DNA of 64,000 nucleotides. Origin: Halichondria panicea. Lineage: Eukaryota > Porifera > Demospongiae > Suberitida > Halichondriidae. Both the position numbers and the translations under genes were made by a program. The stretch spans positions 2,341,525-2,405,524 of the forward strand of contig NC_087378.1 in assembly GCF_963675165.1 (NCBI RefSeq), read 5' to 3'. Shown one piece after another: positions 37,901-48,334 of the stretch (positions are counted from its first letter, which is position 1; each line of letters begins with the position of its first letter). The notes beneath the pieces were generated by a model that worked only from the letters and a program-made list of their open reading frames with translations, was not told the origin of the DNA and did no database searches.

Positions 37901-38308
37901 TCCGATGAAGACAAGAAGATCATGGAGGATTATCAAATTGAATTTAGCAAATTTTGTAGAAGATGTGCTTTTGAGATTCCCTGCAACAAGCTTTCCAGCG
38001 CAAGGAGTGAGCAAAAAATAGTGTCAGTGAAATTAACTTCAAAAGGCTCTTCTCTTTGTGTTGCTGTTTTGACCAGAGATACCATTGCTTCTATCCTTGG
38101 CATGAAGCCATGGGAACTTTACTTATGCAGTATCGAGGAGGGATGTATGTGTCTGAGGTTCTTTCTGTCGGCAAAGGTTTTTGCTCAGTTTTTCCCACCC
38201 ACGGTTTCACAACTAGCTTCTCTCTGTGAGGCAGAAATCAGTATTCTTGAAGATGTAGCACTTACGACTACTAAGAGGTACATACTTATGTCCATATTGC
38301 CAGTATAA
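34924..38308 (+). CDS. Death-domain protein with sponge-type C-terminal module (gene F)
   Basis: Exons 34924-34938 (MSTEQ), 35903-36167, 37160-37282 and 37482-38308 join in consistent phase to about 409 residues. Residues 6-93 are a Death domain: WFNLGLALGLTYPVL, CLREMLAELL and TWSLLSDALKNP are its helices 2-5, with the conserved Trp and LG. Death domains assemble signalling complexes in apoptosis and innate immunity. A linker (SRELRCDVSAGSHNKLQPLL) precedes a C-terminal module with a Cys cluster CPYCQQC and later KADTIPHIFVALRPYKSF, RRCAFEIPCNKL and CMCLRFFLSAKVFAQFFPP. Another gene in the window shares this module with a CARD-like N-terminus. The module's function is unknown. The first exon is assigned by phase and by similarity to sister first exons. 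Confidence 0.78.
34980..35245. repeat. AT-rich imperfect satellite (TATAGTCTATAGTGTRTAGCACTG)
   Basis: Repeated TATAGTCTATAGTGTGTAG and GCACTGTATAGTCTATA units in both orientations make a strongly self-complementary tract. It lies in the first intron of the Death-domain gene. Confidence 0.85.
35305..35465. repeat. Palindromic element in Death-domain gene intron 1
   Basis: TTAGAACACACCTAGCCAAG on the left is mirrored by CTTGGCTAGGTGTGTTCTAA on the right. Inner arms GTTTTAATCTG and CAGATTAAAAC, and GATGGCCTCGAG and GAGAGGCCATC, are also mirrored. Probably a MITE. No ORF. Confidence 0.75.
36303..36433. repeat. Palindromic element in Death-domain gene intron 2
   Basis: AAAAAATGATGTGTGGTTTT and its mirror AAAAACACACATCATTTTTT flank an inner inverted pair TGGCTATTGTGGCAA and TTGCCACAATAGTCA. 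Likely a MITE. A second, shorter palindrome (AGTCTCATGAATCAG ... CTGATTCATGAGACT) is at about 36727-36776. Confidence 0.75.
36530..36960 (+). repeat. Left arm of a 4.6-kb-spaced inverted repeat
   Basis: This segment recurs in inverted orientation at 41164-41580. Shared blocks include GAGAGGTCATCTGCCT, CAGCCAGTTTCTTGATGTG, CCTTTCCCTGCAGAG and CAGTTTGAACATGA. The arms sit just outside the part of this locus that is duplicated at 56-61 kb. Confidence 0.75.
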
Positions 38309-38390
38309 TTATATAGTATCAGCTGATATGCACTTAGCTTCTTTCCCACACCCAATTCCTCTCCTTAAAGTGAGTGTGTAGGAGGCTAAT

Positions 38391-39315
38391 TAGCCTCGTT
38401 CCCAGCCCGACTTTTTTCTGTTATAACGCTAGGTTAATGAAGCACCACAGGTGCTGATGCCTCGATGGGGATGTGCCAACCTACATAACATAACCTACTA
38501 GCTATTACTAATACAAAGATGAACAATTTTGCATTAAATTGTGCTGCATGCAGGCAGAATCACAGGGAAACTCAAAGAGTGGGAAATGATCAACCTGATC
38601 GTTGCTAAAAAGGATGCCAAAAGTCTAAAATTAATGGCTGCTGCATCAATATAGAGCCTTGCAGCTCTCTTCTTACTCTAGCTTGCAGCTACCAATAGCT
38701 AGCATTCTAGTGCGTGTTAACTCCATAGACAAGTTTTGCTCCACACTCTTCTGAAAAGGCATTCCAAGTAAGCAAAACTAGGCATAACTCAAGAACCAAG
38801 CATTATTTCGCAAATCTATGAATTAAAATCCAAGAAAACATGACTAGAAGCCTATAGAAACTTTTACTTGCACTTCATTACCTTGATCAGCTGTAGCAGT
38901 CTACACACACACACAAACACACTACTGCCGTTTACCTCGCTTGCGTATATGCGCACCGAGGCATAAAAAGAGGGCCTATTGTATGTGTGATAGAGCACTT
39001 CAAATTACCCAGAATATGAGTACTGAACGTCACACTTTAGTAAGATTATGTACCTGAGGTTTACTGTAAGCTAGTCCATCTATAGGTTCCGTATCGTACT
39101 CTATGGCTGAGTTCCGTGAAGCTGTGGCTTATGCTATTGCGTTGGTCTAGAGTCTAAAGCCTCTCATCAACCCCTCTATATGCGATGGTCGTATGGTGTA
39201 TATAGTGGGGTTGTCTTCGCAAGCTGCAGTTGGAAGCATCATATAGACTTGCCATAATTATATAGCCTGTGCGGAACCAAGATAACAGAAAAAGAAGAGC
39301 CTGGGACCGAGGCTA
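38391..39315. mobile_element. TAGCCTCG-family TIR element with nested family-2 MITE
   Basis: Left end TAGCCTCGTTCCCAGCCCGA with a following TTTTTTCTGTTA; right end AACAGAAAAAG ... CTGGGACCGAGGCTA. A family-2 MITE occupies 38433-38965 within it. The remaining interior has a short frame ATGGCTGAGTTCCGTGAAGC (MAEFREAVAYAIALV) that resembles the start of the helicase-like fragment in the 29215-29725 element. In the other segmental copy (57341 onward) the right end is missing. Confidence 0.75.
38433..38965 (-). mobile_element. Family-2 MITE nested in a TAGCCTCG element
   Basis: Opens with AGCACCACAGGTGCTGATGC and closes with TTTACCTCGCTTGCG and GCGCACCGAGGCATAA. It runs opposite to the 62.5-63.6 kb copies. 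A (CA)n tract lies next to the NRF1-like end, as in the other copies. Confidence 0.85.
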
Positions 39316-39400
39316 GCATATTATAATTAGTACTGACATCAGTGTTTTACATTCAAATTGCACAGGAAGCGAGTCATCGCCAAATATTCATTATTGCACA

Positions 39401-39609
39401 CTATCGTATAGTGGGTAATTTTCAGGGGACAAAATATTCGTGGTTCAACAATATTGAGACAATTCGTGGGTAATACTTTCGTGGTTGGAGCTTGCACTGC
39501 AGGTAAAGGTAGATAAGGTCGCTTCATTCGTGGGTAAAATATTTGGGTCAGACCTTCAACCACGAAAACCACGAATATTTTGCCCGACGAAAATTACTCT
39601 CTATACAAT
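39401..39609. mobile_element. TACCGTATAGCG-family MITE in segmental copy 1
   Basis: CTATCGTATAGTGGGTAATT on the left and AAATTACTCTCTATACAA on the right are decayed ends. The arms CAAAATATTCGTGG and CCACGAATATTTTG remain. Absent from segmental copy 2. Confidence 0.8.
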
Positions 39610-41163
39610 AGAAAGTAGCCAATCTCCGTCAGATACCTATATAATCGGCGGCTGTTGCTCGAAGCACAAACCGATTTTGCACAAAACTAACTACATGGAC
39701 CTACAGATAGGTAAGAAAGTAACAGCTCCCAAAAATTTGGAAAGAATAACTCGCTTGCGGACGGAGTGGTGGTCATGAGAAGTGAGCTTCCGAATTGATC
39801 AATTGTCGTCAGTGAGACATTTATCTCTGTCTTTGCACGCTTACTAAGCACTGAAACTACCAGCACTAAACAATACTTCTTGGCACAACTTTAACTAGTG
39901 AGCACTACTTGCAGGCAAAGCAGCGTTAGCTGCAGATTGAGCCCCACCCAACTAGGCATGACGAAAATTTTATGCTGATTCAGCAATAATTGTGCACATA
40001 ATCTTCAGTGCGGCCTGAAATCGATGCTAATCCCAGTTTAATTATTGCTGACTGTACACAATTGTTGCTGAATCAGCATTATTATAGGTATCTGGCGATA
40101 ATCGGTTACTTACTATATAGGAAGTGCTTCTTATTTGGAATAAAACGTGTTCAGCAGTGAGAGAACAAGAAACAAAAATGTTCCTGTAATTGATGTAATT
40201 ACAGCGCCACCATAGTTTAGGCGCCACCTGGCTGAACAATTTGGGGTTAGACTAAAAGATGCGCCTACCGTTGTTATAATTATTTTTTGAAAGATGCGGT
40301 AGAAGTGTACTGCACCACGCTCTTGTAAGTCATTTTGACTTTAAAACAGTTCTCTTCTGCTATAGCAGTGTAGACTGTATCTTCTTTTGATACATTATAG
40401 CCTTCTGCAAGCTCTCCTAGCTAGTGTTCTAGAGTCTCATTTCTTTGTCTTTTAGTCGTTTTCTTTCTCTTAAACTCGTCTTGAACTGGAGAAGATCAAT
40501 TTTGTTGCTACGCATCCTTCTGATTGACAATGCAACCACATGTCACGCATGCGCAGAAGATTTAACCTGTACTTTGGTTTCCAAGCAATCCAGGCAATGC
40601 TGGCACAGACGAGTGATAATCTTCAGTATATCCATAGGATAATATCAGAATATTAATGGGGATAGATTCTGGAGATAAATAAGCACCTGCTCAGTGCAAT
40701 CCGTATTTTTCTCCTTCTGTTAGAATCGGCCTGGTACCTAGGCTATATATAGGCTAATACCATAAAAAGTGGGTAAGTGTTTTAATTTGGCGAATTGACA
40801 ATTTGCCAAATTTAAACTGTCAAATTAAATCCGGTGGACGCAACGTCAGTGTTGTAGTAGCTACACCTGAGACGCCAAATCAAAAAAACGTCAATTCGGC
40901 TCAAGCTCATTTACTAAATATAATTTTCCTGTTATACAGCATACACTATGAAATTGTGTAGCGTTTGTTTCAGATGTGAACACAGATAATTTGTGGCTCA
41001 GTGGGGCTGCATGCACTGGAGAGACGTATTAACATTACTTCAGTGCGAATAGTAGACATAGTAGTTTGCGCGCCGAGGGCCCATTCAATAACTAATTTGT
41101 TGTATGACAAAATTAGAACCTGATACTTGCAGTGCATTGTATTAGTAAAACCAGTAGGTTTTA

Positions 41164-41580
41164 CATAGGATTGGCAGTGGGTTTGCCCGTGTTTAGCAAT
41201 ATTTCAATTATTTTGACTCATGTTCAAACTGTTCTATCTCTGCAGGGAAAGGCCACATCAAGAAACTGGCTGAACAGATAGTTTATTTAGCCTTTTCTCT
41301 CTTTGTATCTCTCATTTCATAATCCATAAACATTTTAATGAATGAATATTTTCATTTTAAAAATTGCACTATTTCGACGTTTCACCGCTCTTTGTCTGAC
41401 TGACTAAGTAAGTGAGTAAGTAAGTAAGTAAGTTTCTTGCCCAGCATTTACTCCAAGTACAGCCATCTCCAGGACATTCTGCACAGGGTTTCCAAACGAC
41501 TACAACCTGGATTACAAAGCGCTTCTTCAGATTTGTGATTGCTTCCACGAGGCAGATGACCTCTCAGTCTCTATTTCTCT
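41164..41580 (-). repeat. Right arm of the inverted repeat around gene F 3' half
   Basis: Reverse complement of the 36530-36960 arm, with a diverged central portion containing an (AAGT)n run near 41405-41430. Together the arms enclose the last two exons of the Death-domain gene and its downstream transposons. Confidence 0.75.
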
Positions 41581-42295
41581 TACCTAGACAATTCCGCCAT
41601 CTTTAATGACTCAGCAATTGCGTTGTGGCCAATAATAATAGATAGGCGTGGCTAATAAACCGTGCGCCTAAAATCAGCTTCAGGTCATCCGGTCACATGG
41701 ACTTACATATGTGAATGCCTGAGGAGTCGTATTGTTCAGCGCAAAGATATAGCTGAGGAAATCGAAGTAGAATTCGGACCGTTTACATAACTAATGCTTC
41801 ATCAAGACAGTAAATAATACTCAGCATGTTTATTTTATACACTATACATCTTAAACAAACAAATTAATGATTCAATATAATAGCTATAGCTACTGTTAAC
41901 ATAGATAAAGAAGATGAGGTCAAGCTCATTGCAAAATTGAAAAGAGAAGTGAAAGAAGCTACGAAATACAAGTTGCTATAGAAACCACAGTCGTCTCTTT
42001 CCTTCAGTGCCAATGCCCTGGTCACAAAATGCTTCTGCATCCTATCGAAAGATGTGTATGGATTCAGTTTCAGTGTGCATAGTAGCAATCCTGCATGAGG
42101 AAAGGACAGACAGCTTGTATTGGAAAGGTGTGTGTGCAGTTGCGTACGTAGATCTATGTGCATAATGAATTAATTGTGGTCATTCTTGTAATTATTATTA
42201 GCTGCTGTTTTATACAGCTTGTCAATCTTGGTGAGAAAAGTAAACTAGAGGTGTCGAAATTGTGATGGTTTCTCCTTCCACTGGAATTCCACTGG

Positions 42296-43075
42296 AACTA
42301 GTGTTCAAGCTGGCGCTGTGCTAATGCCTCTCGCCATGTTTTTGCTTTCACTGAAAAGTATTAGAGTGTTATATTAGTTTCTATAATGAATTTTATATTA
42401 AAGTTAGCTTATCTATATAAAATCACTGAGAAGAAAAGACTTATTTACATGCATCTATTGTTGTATTATGTGGCTTACTAGGACCTCAAGAAAGAAGAAA
42501 ATTGATTCTTCCAGGATCTGTAGTTCAGTGTATATAAGAAAGACCTGTGTACATGCATATTGTTATCTATATTGTTATATGGTAGTGTTTTGTGGCTTAC
42601 CAGGCCTTCAAGACAAAGATGATTTTGCCAGGAGGATCTGGATCTGGATCTTGGATATTATTTCTCACGTGGGGAATGAGCGCGCATGCGCATTACATCC
42701 ACAGGAATAATTAAAGGGTGTGTCCAAAGAGATAAATGGCTACTGCTAGCTAGCTGTTTTAACAGATATTTCTGAGTATTGTAGCTAACAAAAAGCTAGC
42801 GCTTTAGTGCAAGGCTAACTCATATGTTGAATAGAAAGTTTGTGCGGACAGATGATGCTATGAAAGATTCTGAAGAGACTGCAACAGCCTTCAATGTGAG
42901 TCAAACTAGCCATAACTCGAGAAAGAAGCTTTAGTTTGCAAATCCACGAATCAAAATCCAAGAGAACGTGGCTAGAAGCCTATAGAAGCTGTTAGCTTTC
43001 GTTACATTGCAACCGTTGAGCAGTTACAGCTGGAACAGACACACACACACAGTCAGCTTCATATAAATTATGTCT
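42296..43075 (+). repeat. Dispersed duplication, copy 1 (with 47405-48140)
   Basis: Opens with TAGTGTTCAAGCTGGCGCTG, includes GGGAATGAGCGCGCATGCGC and a family-2-like MITE subfamily (GTGCAAGGCTAACTCATATG, CATAACTCGAGAAAGAAGC), and ends at ACACACACACAGTCAGCTT. The second copy keeps the same order with small deletions. No coding frame is supported. Confidence 0.85.
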
Positions 43076-43178
43076 TGATCCTTTAAACGTTAAACTATGC
43101 ACTGTAGACTACCACCTTAGTCAAGTAGTGGGTAGTCATCACCAATTGTCCAATCACTAGTTATCAGTAATAATTCCA

Positions 43179-43738
43179 ATGAAAGCACCGCGGGTGCTGA
43201 TGCCTCGGTGGAGGTGCCAAAGCTACATAACATAAAGCTAATAGCTAGCTTTTATACACACATTCATGATTGATTATAATTATCATGATTAATTTTGCTG
43301 CATGCATCCAGGGAAACTCAAAGAGTGGGTAATGATCGACGATGATAGTTGTTAAAACGATCGATACCAAAAGTTCCAGTCTAAAATTAATGGCAAGTAA
43401 GCAGAGCCTTGCAGCTCTCTTCTCACTCTTGCAGGTACCAATAGCTAGCGTTCTAGTGCAGAGTTAACTACTAAGTAGAGTAGCAACACTCGGTGAACAA
43501 GTTTTGCTACGGACTCTTCTGAAAAGGCAGCAATGGTAAGCAAAACTAGGCATAACTCGAGAACGAAGCTTTATTTTGCAAATCCACAAATACCAAGCCA
43601 AGAAAACATGACTAGCAGCCTATAGAAACTCTTACTTGCACTTCATTGATCCTTGAGCAGCTGAAACAGTCTACACACACACAGACACACAGACACACTA
43701 CTGTATACCTCACTTGCGCATGCGCACCGAAGCATAAT
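43179..43738 (-). mobile_element. Family-2 MITE, near full length
   Basis: Begins AATGAAAGCACCGCGGGTGC, then TGATGCCTCGGTGGAGG, and ends TACCTCACTTGCGCATGCGC followed by ACCGAAGCATAA. The TTGCGCATGCGC motif at the end is a near-perfect NRF1-type palindrome. Confidence 0.88.
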
Positions 43739-43911
43739 AATTGAACACCACGACATTTACTACAAAGTGATGTTATTGTATAAATGAGTAAATAAATGAG
43801 TATAGATCTAGATATATATCTACTAGGTGAACACAAAACGTAAGTGATAGCTCAGAAACTTGGCATATTGAGCATTTCCACTGTTCCGAGCATTTCCACT
43901 GTTCACGGATG

Positions 43912-44707
43912 TCATGCATGTTGGTCAATCCTCACGCAATTAATGTGGAACCAACGTGGACAGTAATCACATCCCACCCAATTCTCCTCGTCTCCTGCCT
44001 GCTGGCACTGCTGACAAATGTTTGTGTCGATCTTTTTGTTGATCTTTTTGTTCATGTGTCTGCGTTTCACCACAGGGGTGGTACTGTGTCTCCCCTTCAT
44101 CCGTTTGCTCTGCTTCAACACAGGAGTATTGTCTTCAGTGCAAAGTGTAAGAGCACGCTTTAGTTGTTTTGTCACGGCTTCACCACTGCTCGCTGGATCT
44201 CTGTTCGTACCACTGTCTGATGGAGGGGTCTCTACAGCTACCACAGGAGGAGTTGTACTGCTGTTTGATGGAGGGATCTCTACCACGTGAGGAGTGTCTG
44301 ATGATGGAGGGGTCTCTACCAAAGGAGGAGTTGTACTGCTGTTTGATGGAGGGGTCTCTACAACATGAGGAGTGTCTGATGATGGAGGGGTCTCTCTTTC
44401 CACACTGGTTTCCTTTGGAGGAGTCTGACTCTCCCCGCCCCAAAGGCCACTGGAGTCCTTGTCAACTTCCTCTAGCTGAACACACCTCTTCTCCATGTAT
44501 AGCTATAAAAAGGACACAAAATTGTATGATTATAATTATGTGCATGCTGCATATACTAAAGGTATGCCCTGATAAATTATAATTTTAGCATGAATATTGA
44601 TGAATGTTATAATTATTATAATTACGTACACCTGCTTCCAACTTTTCGAGAAAAGACTCGTCAAAGCTGGACTGGTAGATCTGCGAGCACTTCTTTTGCT
44701 TAGCATG
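43912..44707 (-). CDS. Truncated PHD-finger protein gene (3' exons)
   Basis: The main exon, 44502-43936 (or to the stop at 43912), encodes a low-complexity region of repeated TPPSSDTPHVVETPPSN-type units, then basic stretches (KRRHMNKKINKK). It ends in the first half of a PHD zinc finger: CQQCQQ, WVGCDYCPRWFH and NC in C4HC3 order. PHD fingers usually read histone H3 tails. The final Cys pair is missing if translation runs to the stop. A GTGAGG donor just after the last Cys (43935) could splice to another exon that I could not find. An upstream exon ending at 44632 is phase-compatible (starting MLSKRSARRS). Further upstream, VQDFQKRIANFPLNT near 44740-44860 may be coding but is cut by a minisatellite. 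It resembles a transposase-derived PHD tail or a broken host gene. Confidence 0.55.
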
Positions 44708-44867
44708 CATGGATGCTAGCTAGATGGCATCGTGGTCCTGTCAGTTGTTTTGTTTAGGAACCATTGGGGATTGACAGTGTTCAAAGGGAAGTTGGCAATT
44801 CTCTTCTGAAAGTCTTGCACAGTGATTGAGATCTGTTTGTCACTAGGTGCAGCACAGAGCTCCCGTA

Positions 44868-45372
44868 CAATTACTTCACTACTCGACTACTTCACTATAC
44901 CCAACTACTTCACTACCCAACTACTTCACTACCTCACTCACTGGCACTTCACTACCCAACTACTTCACTATACCTCACTCACTACTTCACTACTTCACTA
45001 CTTCACTACCCAACTACTTCACTACCCAACTACTTCACTACCCAACTACCTAGCTACTGCACTACCCAACTACTTCACTACTTCACTACCCAACTACCCG
45101 ACTACTTCACTACCCAACTACTTGACTACTTGACTACCCAACTACCCAACTACTTGACTACCTAACTACTTGACTAACCCGACTACTTGACTACCCAACT
45201 ACTTGACTACCCAACTACTTGACTACCCAACTACCTAGCTACTGCACTACTTCACTATACCTAACTACTCGACTACTTGACTACCCAACTACCTATAGCT
45301 ACTCCACTACCCAACTATATAGCTACTCGACTATACCAACTGAACTACCTGGCTACTGCCCAACTAAGTCTT
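44868..45372. repeat. Minisatellite (CTACTTCACTACCCAA-type units)
   Basis: About 500 bases built from ACTACTTCACTACCCAACTA-like units, with variants ACTTGACTACCC and CTACCTAGCTACTGCA. One strand is almost free of G. The open frames across it (TSLPNYFTT and similar) are repeat artefacts. Confidence 0.95.
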
Positions 45373-46041
45373 AAATGCTCAAACTACTCAGTTGGCTATA
45401 TACAATACATAGACACTCAGCATATACATATATACGTGACTGCCCATCCTAGATATATACTTTTTTTTACATGTGACCACAACTAGAGTCTACTCAGTTC
45501 TTTCCTCATTCACTGAAAATCGGCTGTCTTTGTTGACTACAACATTACTGGCTACCAATGGTAGTCAAAAGCTTGTCATTTAATTAACAATCGTGCCATA
45601 TCTAGTCAGCTTTACCGTATCCCTCGTGCGGCTACGCCTCGAGGCATAATAAAGAGCCAGATAACATCAGATCAATTAATGAACGCGGCCCAACTTCTCA
45701 CCTTCCAGAGTGTGTGAGGAGGACTTTGTCACTACCAATGGAAGGATTAAGCTGGGAAATTGATCTGTAAGCACAAAACTGTTTACAAAGAGCGGAGACA
45801 AGTGAGTTATCAGTACAGGTGCATGCTGTTCAAATGAAGAGTTACCAAATTAATGTTCACACAGATAAATCAATCAAGGAAATGATAGACAGAATGAAAC
45901 GGAGTTGTTTATTTCATATGTCAGAGGACTACAGTCTTGCTTTATAATCTCCTCAAACAAATCATTGGCATTATTTAGACCTCAAAGCCTTTAAGTGTGA
46001 GAACTATGGAACGCCGTTTACGACAAAATTCAGGTAAAATG

Positions 46042-46613
46042 TAATTGGCGTGTGCATCCTGAAGATCGATTTCTGATTTTCAATTTACACGTGAACGATC
46101 TTTGACAATCGATCTGATAATCAATTTCTGAAATTCAATTATCGATTATTAAATTTCTCTATACATAGTAGAAGGAGATTTTGGTTATCCAGTAAAATAG
46201 CCAGTGAAACTACTATAGCATAGCCTCGATTCCAGGCCGCCCTCAAAACTTGGAACAGCGCCTTTCTCCTTCTCAGTGACCTGGAATCGAGGCTATAATG
46301 AGTAATATGACCACTAGAAAACTAGCCGGTTTCTTTTGCTTAGCCAAACCTATTTTAATTATTGACTAGTTGTAGGCGGAAATACACACCAACAGACCTG
46401 CTTTAGAGTCCACGAAATGTTGCCTCCATCTTGATCGATAGGTTGCACTATAATCTCACCTGATACAGCTCAGAGTGATAGTTCTAACGGTAGCACAAAA
46501 ATCGAATTTAAAAAATCGATAATCAGTCAAAGATCGTTCACATGTAAATCGAAAATCAACTGTCAAAAATCGAAATCGATCTTCAATTTTATATTGAATG
46601 CACACGCCAATTA
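46042..46613. mobile_element. TIR element with GCGTGTGCAT ends, hosting a nested mini-element
   Basis: TAATTGGCGTGTGCATCCTG on the left mirrors AATGCACACGCCAATTA on the right. Inner arms also pair (AAGATCGATTTCTGATTTTC, TGAACGATCTTTGAC and GTCAAAGATCGTTCA). A 75-bp TAGCCTCG element (46221-46295) sits inside. No ORF. Confidence 0.78.
46221..46295. mobile_element. 75-bp miniature TAGCCTCG element
   Basis: TAGCCTCGATTCCAGG and CCTGGAATCGAGGCTA ends flank a 43-bp core. Even smaller relatives are 34768-34798, which is almost pure inverted repeat, and 61872-61925. Confidence 0.85.
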
Positions 46614-46672
46614 ATTCTGTCTGTATATATTTTACAGGACAAAGCTGGTGTGGTGACCATGATAAATAATTT

Positions 46673-46937
46673 ATGGATCCCTCTAGATCTGTGAGGAGTG
46701 GTGATGATCAAAAGGTAAGTTGTCCACAATTATGTACAAGCCGCAGACACTGTCTTTTTATGATAATATTGTCAATAAACAGTGGTAAGCCCGCTCCCCA
46801 TAATATTCTACATGCATTCTCCTAGTAGTATCTAACCTAACGACCTCTTTCCTGTATGTTGTTAAACCCAGGTGACTTAACAGGAATCTGGCCCACAAGC
46901 TGTCCACCAGTCAGTGGACGATCGCGAGCTTAATTAA
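46673..46937 (+). pseudogene. Two-exon remnant of an ankyrin-family gene (first and last exon)
   Basis: ATG 46673-46714 encodes MDPSRSVRSGDDQK and ends at a good GTAAGT donor. Exon 46884-46937, after an AACAG acceptor, continues in phase as ESGPQAVHQSVDDRELN and stops. The last exon, and the sequence after it up to about 47400, matches the final exon and 3' flank of gene B (ESCQQYVYQSVDELNED). The ankyrin body is missing, so this is probably a deletion remnant, or a 31-residue micro-gene if transcribed. Confidence 0.6.
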
Positions 46938-47404
46938 TGAAATTGTTTCAGCCATAGCCTGCACAAATGTCTATATAGCTTAATTCAATGTAACTTCCCA
47001 AATTGCATTCACAAACTCGTACGACATACTTCACCCCTATAATTATAGATCTAGATATAGCGATCATGGTAATTATATTCTGGAACATTTTGATTTGCTG
47101 CTTACTTTTTTTACTGGTAGTCTTGATTAACAATCAACACACATATGGCATGTTATGTCAACACCAGTGTATACATGTAGTCTACATAATTATGGCATTC
47201 AGTTTAATAGCGGCATGTATAGTTACTATAATAGGATAAGCGATGTTTTCAGTTTCATGCATGCAAGTTGCCACTGACATAACATAACAAGGAAGTCCCT
47301 CTAGCGTAGCTGTGCATGGTCTACTGATTTTACCACAATACTTGTTGGCCAATCAAATACAAGAAGAAACACTTCCAACACTATATAATTATGGTAACAA
47401 CAAT

Positions 47405-48140
47405 AACTAGTGTTCAAGCTGGCGCTGTGCTAATGCCTCTCGCTATGTTTTTGCTTTCGCTTAAAAGTATTAGAGTGTTATATTAGTATTAAAGTTAGCT
47501 TATCTATATAAAGTCACTGAGAAGAAAATACTTATTTACATGCATCTATTGTTGTATTATGTGGCTTACCAGGACCTCAAGAAAGAAGAAAATTGATTCT
47601 TCCAGGATCTGTAGTTCAGTGTATATAATATCTAAGAAGAAAAGACCTGTGTACATGCATATTGTTATCTATATTGTTATATGGTAGTGTTTTGTAGCTT
47701 ACCAGGCCCTCAAGACAAAGATGATTCTGCCAGGAGGATCTTACATGGGGAATGAGCGCGCATGCGCATTACATCCACAGGAATAATTAAAGGGTGTGTC
47801 CAAAGAGATCAATTTCACAAATGGCTACTGCATGCATATTTTCTGAGTATTGTAGCTAACAAAAAGCTAGCGCTTTAGTGCAAGGCTAACTCATATGTTG
47901 AATAGAAAGTTTGTGCGGACAGATGATGCTATGAAAGATTCTGAAGAGACTGCAACAGCCTTCAATGTGAGTCAAACTAGCCATAACTCGAGAAAGAAGC
48001 TTTAGTTTGCTAATCCACGAATCAAAATCCAAGAGAACGTGGTTAGAAGCCTATAGAAGCTGTTAGTTTTCGTTACATTGCAACCGTTGAGCAGTTATAG
48101 CTGGAATACACACACAGACAGACAGACAGACACACACACA
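47405..48140 (+). repeat. Dispersed duplication, copy 2 (with 42296-43075)
   Basis: Same order of blocks as copy 1, from AGTGTTCAAGCTGGCGCTGT to ACACACACAGTCAGCTTTAC. Here the right end continues into TACCGTATCCCTCGTGCGGC and TACGCCTCGAGGTATAA. That end also occurs alone at 45607-45650, so it marks the true terminus of the embedded MITE. Confidence 0.85.
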
Positions 48141-48200
48141 GTCAGCTTTACCGTATCCCTCGTGCGGCTACGCCTCGAGGTATAAAGATCACAAATGTTA

Positions 48201-48329
48201 TACCGTATAGCGGCACTGCAGGTAAAGGTAGGCAAGGTCGCTTCATTCGTGGGTAAAATATTCGTGGTCAGACCTCCAACCACGAAAACCACGAATATTT
48301 TGCCCCACGAAAATTACACGCTTACGGTA
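48201..48329. mobile_element. Internally deleted TACCGTATAGCG-family MITE
   Basis: The left end TACCGTATAGCG jumps directly to GCACTGCAGGTAAAGGTAGG, which lies mid-element in other copies. The right half is intact to TTACGGTA. Confidence 0.8.
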
Positions 48330-48334
48330 GATCA

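Larger units (their letters stand above)
37053..41150 (+). repeat. Segmental duplication, copy 1
   Basis: Collinear with 56172-61215. Matching begins at TTAGACACAGGTGCTAT, continues through the linker exon, the C-terminal module exon and the nested MITEs, and ends near GACAAAATTAGAACCTGA. Differences are mainly insertions or deletions of whole elements. Between about 39090 and 40110, copy 1 has sequence absent from copy 2. A MITE fragment at 37346-37430 is unique to copy 1. Confidence 0.88.

Noticed and set aside
41896-41985. Possible exon VNIDKEDEVKLIAKLKREVK
   Set aside because: It has a short coiled-coil-like frame but no clear start or partner exons; not enough support.
44822-45133. Open frame rich in TSLPNYFTT repeats
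   Set aside because: It is only translation of the minisatellite; all frames are open because the unit lacks stops.
45702-45750. Minus-strand candidate exon (LNPSIGSDKVLLTHSG) with acceptor and donor
   Set aside because: No partner exon could be linked; possible 5' piece of the PHD gene, but unsupported.
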